Of a stretch of DNA of 64,000 nt, positions 8,809 to 18,799 are shown one piece after another. Location: assembly GCF_035989305.1 (NCBI RefSeq), contig NZ_CP108514.1, forward strand, positions 1,116,001 to 1,180,000, written 5' to 3'. This stretch comes from Streptomyces sp. NBC_01233 (GTDB lineage: Bacteria; Actinomycetota; Actinomycetes; Streptomycetales; Streptomycetaceae). The notes below the pieces were generated by a model. The model did not search any database and was not told the origin of the DNA. It saw only the letters and a list, made by a program, of their open reading frames with translations. Each line of letters opens with the position of its first letter. The first letter of the stretch is position 1. The translations under genes and the position numbers were made by a program.

Positions 8809-9711
8809 TCAGTCGGAGCGGGCGGCGGCGATGTCGGCGTTCTCCAGGATCCCGATGGCGTCCGGTACCAGGATCGCCACCGAGTAGTAGGAGCTGACCA
8901 GATGGGACATGACCGATTTCTGGTCGATGCCCATGCAGCGGACGTTGAGGCCCGGTTCGACCTGTTCGGGGATCGCGGCCGGGCGCAGGCCGATCACCCC
9001 TCCGTTGTCCTCCCCGGTGCGCAGGGCCAGGATCGAGCTGGTGTGCCCGCCCACGACGGGGATCTTGCCGCAGGGCAGCAGCGGGACGCCGCGCCAGGCG
9101 GGCACCTGCTCGCCGTGCACGTCCACGGTGTCGAGGGTGAGGCCGCGCTTGTTGCACTCGCGCAGGAAGGCGGCGACCGCCTTGGGGTGCGCGAGGAAGA
9201 AGGCGGTTCCCCGGCCCATGCTGAGCAGGTCGTCCATGTCGTCGGGGGTGGGCGGGCCGGACCAGGTGCTGATGCGCTGCCCGTGGTCGGCGTTGTGCAG
9301 GAGGCCGAACTCGCGGTTGTTGAGCAGTTCGGACTCCTCGCGCTCGCGCATCGCCTCGACGGTCAGCCGAAGCTGCTGCTCGAACTGGTTCATCGGGTCG
9401 TTGTAGAGGTCGGCGACCCGGGTGTGGATCTGCAGGACGGTCTGGGCGAGGCTCAGCTCGTACTCGCGCGGGCTCAGCTCGTAGTCGGCGAAGGTGGCGG
9501 GCAGCCGGGCCTCGCCCGCGTGGCCGGAGGCGAGTTCGATGTCGGCCTCGCCCCGCCGGTTGACGGGCCGCCGGCCGTTCTCGACGTACTGCTCCAGGTG
9601 GGTGCGCAGGCTCTCCGAGCGGCCCAGCACCTCCTGGAAGGCGCTCCACCGCAGCACCATGACGGTGCCCGCGGTGGCGGCCCGGACGGTGTACGCCCAG
9701 CGCGGGTGCGA
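8809..9711 (-). pseudogene. family 2B encapsulin shell protein, N-terminally truncated
   Basis: About 300 codons match the shell protein of family 2B encapsulins, whose full length is about 460. Intact parts are the end of the Crp-like cyclic-nucleotide-binding insertion ([16 protein letters not shown]), the E-loop/P-domain region ([30 protein letters not shown]) and the C-terminus (ISxx-type [19 protein letters not shown]). Homology stops near 9711, where the frame runs into antisense of a terpene synthase. Roughly 150 N-terminal residues, including the shell N-arm, are gone. In streptomycetes this family sits beside 2-methylisoborneol synthase, which agrees with the neighbour. Confidence 0.85.
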
Positions 9712-10333
9712 GCGGCATTTCGAGGAGCGGGTGACGGCCGAACCCGTGCTGCGCGCCTTCCGCTCCGCGCTGGAGCACCTCGCCGAGTTCGCCTCTCCCA
9801 CCCAGGTGACCCGTCTGCGCTACCAGTTGGCGGTGATGTCCGTCGGGTACAACCACGAGGCCGAGTGGCGGACGTCCGCCCGCCGGCCGCCGGTCTGGGA
9901 GTACCCGCTGCACCGGTACGAGAACGGCTTCTTCCCCTGCATGGGCCTCACCGATCCGGTCGGCAGGTACGAGGTCCCCGCGCACGAGTTCGCGGACGCC
10001 CGGGTGCGGCGCACGTACATGTACACGGGGGTCGCCGCCTGCCTGCTCAACGACCTGTACTCGATGGCCCGGGAGGATCCCGGCGACACCGGCCTCCCCC
10101 GCCTGATCGCGGCCGAGGAGCACTGCTCGCTCCAGGAGGCGGTGAACCTGACGGCCGAGGTCCACGACGAGATCATGTACACCGTCGAGGCGGAGTCGGC
10201 CGCCCTGGCAGCCGTCGGCTCGCCCGCGCTGGGCCGCTTCCTGGAGGGGACCTGGGACTGGATGGGCGGGGCGAAGGAGTGGCACGCCACGAGCCCCCGC
10301 TACCACGGGCCCGCGGAGGGCGGCACCGCATAG
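9710..10333 (+). pseudogene. 2-methylisoborneol-synthase-like terpene cyclase, C-terminal half only
   Basis: From about 9710 the plus strand reads [22 protein letters not shown] sequence and PPVWEYPLHRYENGFFPC. The NSE metal-binding triad follows (NDLYSMARE, about 10048-10074), then HDEIMYTVEAE and WHATSPRYH, ending in TAG at 10333. This is the C-terminal half (about 207 residues) of a class I terpene synthase of the MIBS type (normally about 400-440). The DDxxD-bearing N-terminal half is missing. The break is at the same point where the opposing encapsulin is cut, so one rearrangement removed both 5' ends. Confidence 0.8.
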
Positions 10334-10384
10334 GAGCCGTGCACTGCAGAGGAGCCGGCTCGCCCCCTGTCCCCGGCTCCGTTC

Positions 10385-10939
10385 TCAGATCTTCCCCTCG
10401 ACCACCCGGATCCGGTGCCCCAGTGCCCGGCCGAAGGCTTCGGTGAAGCGCGGGTGCAGAGGCGGCCAGTCGTCGAACTCGAAGCCGAGGTGGGCGAAGG
10501 CGAGGTAGTCGCCGGTCCAGTTCCACTCCGGAAGCGGAGCGCGGTGTGCGCACGCCGGGCAGTCGAGCTCGGCCGCGCCCGTCGCGTACCAGGCGTCGAG
10601 GGCCTCGCCGGGCCAGTCGGGGTCGACACTTCGGCAGTGGGGGCAGAGCGCGGAAGTGGGATCGCCCTGGCCGGCGTAGAAGACGGTACGGCCCACGACG
10701 ACGCGCAGTTCGTCGCAGGGCTCCTCCTCCAGTCCTTTGAGCCGGGCCCGCCAGTCCCAGGAGACCAGGTCGACGGCCTCGCGCCAGCGTGGACCGGCCA
10801 GGTATGCCACATCGCCCCGCCACGGCACCGGGCGGATGAACCCCTCCGCCTCCAGCCACCCCTTGCCGCGCTCGCCCCACGCGGCCGCCTCCTGCGCCGA
10901 GGCGTCCATGTCCACCACGGTCTGCCGATAGGGCCCCAC
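10385..10939 (-). CDS. hypothetical protein with CxxC zinc-ribbon-like pair
   Basis: A 184-residue protein rich in Trp and acidic residues. Two CxxC pairs (CPHCRSVD and CPACAHRA, about 25 residues apart) could form a zinc ribbon. The N-terminal half has VDLVSWDWRARLKGLEEEPC and the C-terminal half has DYLAFAHLGFEFDDWPP. GTG at 10939 is chosen because GGGGGAGGG lies directly upstream; an ATG at 10909 is the alternative. I do not recognise the family. It lies between the two terpene-synthase remnants. Confidence 0.7.
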   Translation of the reverse strand: MGPYRQTVVDMDASAQEAAAWGERGKGWLEAEGFIRPVPWRGDVAYLAGPRWREAVDLVSWDWRARLKGLEEEPCDELRVVVGRTVFYAGQGDPTSALCPHCRSVDPDWPGEALDAWYATGAAELDCPACAHRAPLPEWNWTGDYLAFAHLGFEFDDWPPLHPRFTEAFGRALGHRIRVVEGKI

Positions 10940-11029
10940 GCGCCCTCCCCCTTCGCTCGGTCCGGTCGAGCCTACTGATCCGAAAACGGTCGCGGTCGAC
11001 CGGACCGGAGCAGGCGGGGGGCGCGGTTC

Positions 11030-12492
11030 TTCGGCTGCACCACCCAGGAGGCCGCCGACCGGCTGAACAACATGATCACCTCGCGACTCCAGCAGTTCGA
11101 GAGCACCTTCTTCTCCGAACTGCCCGCGCTGTTCGCGGAGAAGGGCCTCGGCCCGGACGGGGTCCTCGCGGTCCTCACCTACGCGCGCGGGCTCCAGGAC
11201 TGGCAGTCCGGCGGCCACGAGTGGCACATGCGCTCCAGCCGGTACACGAAGGCCCGGCCGAACCGCACGGAGGCGGGCCCGCCCGGATGGCTGCACGGCC
11301 CCTCCGGGCTGGGCACCACCGGCGCCAGCGTCAAGGCGCTGCTGGACGTGACCGGCGGCGCGCGGCGGCGGCGCCGGCACGCCAACGTCCCGCATCCGGT
11401 GGGCTCTTCGGTGATCCCGGAGTTCTACCTGCCGTACCGGAACGTGCTCAACCCGCACCTGGCGGGCGCCCGGGAGCGGCTCATCGAGTGGAACCGGGAG
11501 ATGGGCATCCTGGACGAGGGCATCTGGTGGGAGGAGAAGGCGCGGGGGTACGACTTCGCCCTCTGCTCGGCGGGCATCGACCCGAGGTGCTCGGCGCAGG
11601 CGCTGGACATCAGCGCGGGCTGGCTGAGCTGGGGCACGTACGCCGACGACCTCTACCCCCTGGTCTTCGGCACCCCCCGGGCCCTGGCGGCGGCCAGGGC
11701 GCAGACGCAGCGGCTGCGCGCCTGCATGCCGCTCGACCTGTCCGCGCCGCCGCCTGCGGTCAACGCGATGGAGCGGGGGCTGGCCGACCTGTGGCGGCGC
11801 ACGGCCGCGCCGATGGGGACGCGCGGCCGGGAGATGTTCCGCTCGGCCATGGACCAGGTGCTGGACAGCCGGCTGTGGGAGCTGGACAAGCAGGCGGCCA
11901 ACCGGGTGCCGGACCCGGTGGACTACCTGGAGATGCGCCGGGTGACCTTCGGGTCGCCGATGACGATCTCGCTCGCGCGGATGGCGCACATGGACGTCGT
12001 TCCGGAGCAGGTCTACGGGAGTTCGGCCATGCAGTCCCTGCAGGCGGCGGCCTTCGACCACTCGGCCGTCATGAACGACGTGTTCTCGTACCAGAAGGAG
12101 GCGGAGACGAGGGCGAGCTGCACAACCTGCTGATCGTCGTGGAGAACTTCTTCGACTGCGACTACCCGACGGCGCTGCGGGTCGTGAACGACCTGATGAC
12201 CTCGCGGATGAAGCAGTTCGAGCACGTGGTGGCCAACGAACTCCCCGTCATGTACGCGGACCACGGGCTGGACGCGGCGGCCCGAGCGGCCCTGGACCGC
12301 CACGTGGAGGAGCTGAAGCAGTGGATGGCCGCGATCGCCGTCTGGCACGCGGAGACGCGGCGGTACCGGGCGGAGGACCTGAAGCGCCACCACGCGCACC
12401 GCCCGGCCGTGGCGGGGGGCGCCGTGACGCCGAATCCGCCGGGCCGGGGCCGTCTGCTGCCCCCGGCTCCACACCGCCCCGCATGGGCCTGA
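11030..12492 (+). pseudogene. germacradienol/geosmin synthase, N-terminally deleted and frameshifted
   Basis: Bifunctional geosmin synthase is about 720-760 residues with two terpene-cyclase domains. Here the sequence starts abruptly at the end of domain 1 (FFGCTTQEAADRLNN, then QDWQSGGHEWHMRSSRY) and continues through most of domain 2 (SWGTYADDLYPLVFG, VPDPVDYLEMRR, the NSE motif in NDVFSYQKE). Just after the NSE motif, at about 12105, a one-base loss shifts the frame. Homology resumes as ELHNLLIVVENFFDCDYP to a TGA at 12492. About 280 N-terminal residues are absent and no start codon precedes them, so it cannot make a functional geosmin synthase. Confidence 0.87.
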
Positions 12493-12649
12493 CCTGCGGG
12501 GCTCCCGACCCACTCGCCGGAATGCGACATTCCCCTGGTCTTACGGCGCAAGTGGCGCATAATCATCGTCACGCGGCTCGAATAAACCCTCCTGCCGCAC
12601 TTGGTCACGCATGCGATGGGGGGCCATCGTGCCGATGAGGGAATCCCGG

Positions 12650-13096
12650 ATGACCACAACGCTTCCAACGACGTCCAGCGAAATGTCCCGCCTGCTGACC
12701 GCCGTCCGGCGGGGTCGGGTGCTGACCGTGGCGGGGGGCCTGCGCGAGCCGCGGAGCCTGCTGGTGCGGGAGATCGCGCGGCGCCTCGCGTCCAACTTCT
12801 ACGACGGGGTGGCCGTCGTCGCCATGGACCCGCTCCACGGCGGCTACGGCATCCGCGAGCTGACGGCCGAGCTGCGCTGCGTACCCGACGTGCCCGTGCC
12901 GCCCCGCGGGACGGCGAACGCCGCCTCGTGGCTGGCCGAACGGGACATGCTGCTCGTCCTGGACGGCGCGGAGCAGCTCGGCCCGGACGCCCTGGCCTGG
13001 CTGCGGAACCTGCTGTCCGTGGCCCCCGGGCTGCGGATCCTGGCCGCCGGGCGGTCCCCGCTGGCGTTCGAGCAGGAACGGATCCACCGTCTCTGA
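12650..13096 (+). CDS. ATPase-like protein with degenerate P-loop
   Basis: A 148-residue protein resembling the first half of the NB-ARC/AfsR-type ATPase domain in LuxR- and SARP-family regulators. A Walker B-like LLVLDGAEQLGPDALAWL and a sensor-like LRILAAGRSPL are clear. The region expected to hold the P-loop reads VAGGLREPRSLLV and lacks GKT/S, so nucleotide binding is doubtful. AGGGA precedes the ATG at 12650; ATGs at 12611 and 12635 are alternatives. It may be a stand-alone relic of a large regulator or a pseudo-ATPase. Confidence 0.6.
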   Translation: MTTTLPTTSSEMSRLLTAVRRGRVLTVAGGLREPRSLLVREIARRLASNFYDGVAVVAMDPLHGGYGIRELTAELRCVPDVPVPPRGTANAASWLAERDMLLVLDGAEQLGPDALAWLRNLLSVAPGLRILAAGRSPLAFEQERIHRL

Positions 13097-13113
13097 GCCG
13101 CGGGCTCCGGGCG

Positions 13114-13890
13114 TCAGTCGAGCTGTCGGCCGAGCTCGCGCCACACGCGGGCCGGGCAGCGGCCCTGGGGCCGTGAGGTGAGGAACATCCGGTAGTCGAC
13201 ACGGCGCGGCGGCAGGCCGCTCTCCACCCAGTGGTCGCGGCCGGAGTGCTGGTCCCATCCGTCGTTCGGCATCCGGATGTGGTCGGAGCGCCCGTCCTTG
13301 TCCTTGCTGGTGATCTGGGCGACCTCGGCGTGATCGGCGTGGGCCGCCAGGACCACGCAGTAGTGGCGCAGCTGCCGCGCCGGGTCCTCGCGCAGCGGCA
13401 CCATGGCCAGCCAGATCTCCCCCGGGGCGGGCCGGCGGGTGGACTCGGCGACGGGCCGGGCGCCCCGGGAGGCGTCCCACCGGCGGACCGCGACGACGAA
13501 GGCGAGTGCCACCAGCCCGGCGGCCATGCTCTCCGCCGTGGCGCGGACGTTCCACACCGGGTGGTCGCCGACCTTGCTCTCCGTCCACCACAAGGCCGCG
13601 GCCACCAGGGCGAGCAGGCCCGCCGCCCGGGCCGGGACCAGCCACCACACGAAGGCCCGGCGGCGGCTCGCGAAGAGCGCGAGGACCAGGGCCACGACGA
13701 CCGGAACGGCATAGGCGACGAGGTACTGCGTGAAGCCGTGCATCTGCTGCGGCGGCGTCTGCTCCGCCAGCAGATCGGGCAGTGCGAGCGGCACGGCCAG
13801 CAGATATCCGACCGTGGGCAGTACGAACACCACGAGCAGGAGCCCCACGCATCCGATGCCGGCGCACGACGTGTCGGAGCGACGTCCCAC
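13114..13890 (-). CDS. four-TM membrane protein with MazF/PemK-like C-terminal domain
   Basis: A 258-residue protein. Four hydrophobic segments lie at about residues 11-35, 57-75, 84-102 and 121-137. The cytosolic C-terminus begins PAPGEIWLAMVPL and continues RHYCVVLAAHADHAEVAQIT and SDHIRMPNDGW. This resembles the beta-barrel order of the PemK/MazF (CcdB-like) fold, where GEIWLV and VVLSP strands are typical. The similarity is by eye and may reflect only a general barrel. No antitoxin gene is adjacent. Confidence 0.65.
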   Translation of the reverse strand: MGRRSDTSCAGIGCVGLLLVVFVLPTVGYLLAVPLALPDLLAEQTPPQQMHGFTQYLVAYAVPVVVALVLALFASRRRAFVWWLVPARAAGLLALVAAALWWTESKVGDHPVWNVRATAESMAAGLVALAFVVAVRRWDASRGARPVAESTRRPAPGEIWLAMVPLREDPARQLRHYCVVLAAHADHAEVAQITSKDKDGRSDHIRMPNDGWDQHSGRDHWVESGLPPRRVDYRMFLTSRPQGRCPARVWRELGRQLD

Positions 13891-13978
13891 AGATCCCCCT
13901 CGAGGTCACGGACGGCGAACGCTGGCGCAGGGCCCCCTCCCCGGCCACCGGGTCCGGGATACGGGTCCGGGATACGGG

Positions 13979-14014
13979 TCCGCCCCGGCCGGGCGCGATG
14001 CCGGCCGGGGCGGA
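13979..14014 (-). terminator. intrinsic terminator of icd
   Basis: A perfect 14-bp stem (13979-13992 with 14001-14014) closes an 8-nt loop, 32 bp past the icd stop. There is no clear U-tract, which is usual for streptomycete terminators. A 14-bp direct repeat (TCCGGGATACGGGT, at least two copies) lies immediately beyond it. Confidence 0.7.
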
Positions 14015-14046
14015 ACACGTACGGCTGCCTGCCGCTGGGCCGCGGG

Positions 14047-16317
<2,271 letters not shown>

Positions 16318-16400
16318 TCAAGATATCTCGTGATCGGGCCGGTCTGGACAGCCCCCTGCCGCCAGTCCGGGAGACGCGTGTCACGCGGACCCCCCGAACG

Positions 16401-16442
16401 GCGAAAAGCGCCGCCCCGGCTGTTCCCAGCCGGGGCGGCGCT
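16401..16442 (-). terminator. strong intrinsic terminator after the DUF805 gene
   Basis: A perfect 15-bp stem (16407-16421 with 16428-16442) and a 6-nt GTTCCC loop are followed on the minus strand by TTTTCGCC. It lies 26 bp past the DUF805 stop and insulates icd. Confidence 0.88.
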
Positions 16443-16467
16443 CAGCCGTGAAGGCCTGTGAGCCGGA

Positions 16468-16821
16468 TCAGGCCTGGACGGCCTTCGGGTTCACGCCGTA
16501 CTCGTTCGGCTGGTCGTTGCCGGCGGTGGCCAGCAGGACGATGAGCCAGATGAAGCCGACGAGCGGCACGAAGCTGATGAGGAACCACCAGCCGGACTTG
16601 CCGGTGTCGTGCAGGCGGCGCACGGTCACGGCGAGGTTCGGGAGGAAGGTGCCCAGCGCGTAGAGCGCGTACAGCCACGGGGAGGTGCCGATGACGGCGT
16701 CCAGGATCGAGACGACGATCAGCGCGGCCACGTTGAAGAGGAAGAACATCCAGTACTCCTGGCGGCGGGCGCGGCCGGAGAAGACGGTGTACTTCTTGAG
16801 AACGTCGACGTAGTAGTTCAT
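16468..16821 (-). CDS. DUF805 small membrane protein
   Basis: A 117-residue inner membrane protein. It has the DUF805 signature FSGRARRQEYWMFFLFN at the N-terminus and the basic loop VRRLHDTGKSGWWFLI between transmembrane segments. Four hydrophobic helices are apparent. The ATG at 16821 follows GGGGGGACCC. The function of the family (E. coli YhaH/YhaI-like) is unknown. Confidence 0.9.
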   Translation of the reverse strand: MNYYVDVLKKYTVFSGRARRQEYWMFFLFNVAALIVVSILDAVIGTSPWLYALYALGTFLPNLAVTVRRLHDTGKSGWWFLISFVPLVGFIWLIVLLATAGNDQPNEYGVNPKAVQA

Positions 16822-17133
16822 GGGTCCCCCCAGAGGACGGTTGGTCGGCCCGTCCTGCTGGAGCAAGCCGGGGCAGAACTTATGCCCCCCTTACGTCGCG
16901 GTCAAGCCAGTTGATGCGAAGCCAAATCGGCTGGACGGGAAGATTTCCGGCACCACATGTGCGACTGGGGAGCACAGGAGTGCCGCCGTGTCCCCGGAAG
17001 TCCGAAAAGTCCATCCCGCGCGCCTACTTGACACCCCGGCAGCCACCTCGATCGTTACCCACATCGTTACCGCACCGCGACACCGCGGCCCGGGTCGCCG
17101 GGAGGAGGCTCCGGCGCCGGGCCGCGGCGGGCG
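16822..17133. other. 312-bp intergenic region without recognisable gene
   Basis: Translations in all frames are short or low in coding character. It must hold the DUF805 promoter on the minus strand and the region downstream of the chitosanase gene. A GC-rich imperfect hairpin at about 17080-17125 (CCGCGGCCCGG / CCGGGCCGCGG) is a likely terminator for the chitosanase gene. Confidence 0.45.
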
Positions 17134-17964
17134 TCAGCCGATGTGGAAGGGGTCCCCGTAGACCTTCCAGTCGAGCGGGGTGTTGAGGTTCAGGTTGCCC
17201 TTCTTGAGGAAGACCCGCTGCGCGGTGTCGACCCGGCTGGTGTCGCTGTGCGCCTCCTCCTGCTTCATCGCCCAGACCCTGGCGTCGAGGAAGGCGTTGA
17301 GGTACGCGGTCTCGTTGCCGCCCTGGGACGGGGGCTTGGCCTTGGACAGGGCGCGCTTGCGGATGTTGCGGAAGCTGGTGGAGTCGGTGCCGTCACCGTG
17401 CATCACGATGGCGTCGTAGTAGATGAACTGGCCGAGCACGCCGATCCCGTCGGACTTGCCCTGCCGCACGGACGGGTTGAAGTAGACCCGGTCGCGCTCG
17501 CGGTCCTGGGCCTTCCTGAACTCGGCGTCCTGGGCCGCCTTCGCCCAGTCCTTGGTGAAGTTCGGGTCGAGGCCCGCGTGGGAGTCGCTGCCGTCGACCC
17601 TGCGCAGGGCGGGCAGGTACTTGGCGAGCACGTTGCCCGGCTTGACCTGGGTGTAGTACTCGACGAGGTCGAGCATGTCGCCGGTGCCGGAACAGAAACC
17701 GATGATGCCGGCCGTGTAGCCGCGGCCGTCGTCTATGTCTTCGATGTACTTGTACTGCGCCTTCCAGTCCAGCGAGGAGTTCTCCGCACTGGAGACGATC
17801 TTCATGGCGATCTCCTTCTTCGCCGGATCGTCGAGTCCTGCGGCCGCTGCCGCCGCGGTCTCCGCCGTGGGGGCGGGGGCTGCGGTGGCGTGGGCGGCGA
17901 CGGCGATGAGCGCACTGCCGAGCAGTGCGCCGATCGCGAGCATCTTGCGGCGGGGGGTGAACAC
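17134..17964 (-). CDS. csnA: secreted chitosanase, GH46
   Basis: A 276-residue precursor. The signal peptide (residues 1 to about 40: basic RRK, then a hydrophobic core and AHATAAPAPTA) is followed by the GH46 domain. The catalytic Glu is in VSSAENSSLDWKAQY and the catalytic Asp in EDIDDGRGYTAG, spaced as in the Streptomyces N174 enzyme. It hydrolyses chitosan outside the cell with inversion. GTG at 17964 is preceded by GGAGG. A palindromic operator lies 38 bp upstream. Confidence 0.95.
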   Translation of the reverse strand: MFTPRRKMLAIGALLGSALIAVAAHATAAPAPTAETAAAAAAGLDDPAKKEIAMKIVSSAENSSLDWKAQYKYIEDIDDGRGYTAGIIGFCSGTGDMLDLVEYYTQVKPGNVLAKYLPALRRVDGSDSHAGLDPNFTKDWAKAAQDAEFRKAQDRERDRVYFNPSVRQGKSDGIGVLGQFIYYDAIVMHGDGTDSTSFRNIRKRALSKAKPPSQGGNETAYLNAFLDARVWAMKQEEAHSDTSRVDTAQRVFLKKGNLNLNTPLDWKVYGDPFHIG

Positions 17965-18001
17965 AAGGCCTCCGTGGGGTAGTTGAGGCGTCCCTACTTC
18001 A

Positions 18002-18018
18002 TTAGGAAACTTTACTAC
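18002..18018. promoter_or_regulatory. palindromic operator upstream of chitosanase (CsnR/ROK-type box)
   Basis: The sequence TTAGGAAACTTTACTAC is a near-palindrome centred on C18010, standing out as AT-rich in 70% GC DNA. It closely resembles the TTAGGAAA-N-TTTCCTAA boxes bound by ROK-family repressors, including CsnR upstream of streptomycete csn genes. The likely role is repression of csnA without chitosan oligosaccharides. No ROK gene is within the window. Confidence 0.7.
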
Positions 18019-18083
18019 CAGAGCTGACGGCAGCTCAAGACCCTTGCGTCACACCGCGATCGCGGTGAACGGCCCGCTCCGCG

Positions 18084-18713
18084 TCAGACCCGGCGCGCGA
18101 GACGGGCCGTCAGTTCCCGCTTGGCGTCCGGCCATTCGGGGCGCGTGATGCTGTAGACCGCGCTGTCGCGGATCCAGCCGTCGCGCATCACCATGTGGTG
18201 GCGCAGGACTCCTTCATGCGTCGCGCCGAGCCCGGCTATCGCCGCCCGCGACCTGCTGTTGCGCACGTCGGTGAGGAACTCGACGCGGTTCATCCCCATG
18301 CCCTCGAAGGCGTGCGTGAGCATGAGCAGCTTGGCCTCGGTGTTCACGCCCGTCCCCTGCCAGGTCCCGCCGAGGAAGGTGAAGCCGATCTCCAGCCGCC
18401 GGTACGCCGTGTTGATGGCCATGAGCCGGGTCGAGCCGGCGATCCGGCCCGTCGCGACGTCCACCGTCGCGTACGCGATCTGCGTGCCCTGCGCCCGCGC
18501 CGCCAGCGCTTCGTCGATGAAGCCGCGCACCTCGTCGGGGTGCGGGACGGTCGTCACCGGGAGCTCCCACAACCGCCCGTCCCGGACCGCCTCGCACAGG
18601 CCGTCGTGGTGCCGGTGCGCCAGCGGCTCCAGCCGGACCCGGTCACCCGCGAGCCCGTCGGCCGCCTCTCCCTTTACCGTACCCCCGTCCCGCTGCGCCG
18701 TCGTCCGCTCCAT
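18084..18713 (-). CDS. GNAT family N-acetyltransferase (RimJ/RimL-like)
   Basis: A 209-residue protein with the GNAT fold of the RimJ/RimL branch. VRLEPLAHRHHDGLCEAV is at the N-terminus and YRRLEIGFTFLGGTWQGTGVN holds the acetyl-CoA-binding turn. NRVEFLTDVRNSRSRAAIAG and GATHEGVLRHHMVMRDG form the C-terminal signature. The acceptor is unknown (ribosomal protein, antibiotic or small amine). ATG at 18713; monocistronic. Confidence 0.9.
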   Translation of the reverse strand: MERTTAQRDGGTVKGEAADGLAGDRVRLEPLAHRHHDGLCEAVRDGRLWELPVTTVPHPDEVRGFIDEALAARAQGTQIAYATVDVATGRIAGSTRLMAINTAYRRLEIGFTFLGGTWQGTGVNTEAKLLMLTHAFEGMGMNRVEFLTDVRNSRSRAAIAGLGATHEGVLRHHMVMRDGWIRDSAVYSITRPEWPDAKRELTARLARRV

Positions 18714-18799
18714 GTGCGACCCGCCCGTTCCCTGTCGATGATCGGTGACAGGCGGACCCTATCCGGCGTCCTCGCCTGCCTCATCAGGGATTTCGCAGG

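Noticed and set aside
8606..10306. N-terminal extension of the GH71-like frame to 1158 residues
   Set aside because: The true start is ATG 8605 with GGGAGGG. The extension is antisense to the MIBS remnant and overlaps the encapsulin gene on the same strand in another frame.
13948..13982. Short direct repeat TCCGGGATACGGGT as a possible CRISPR or origin repeat
   Set aside because: Only two to three abutting copies without spacers; simple tandem slippage next to a terminator.
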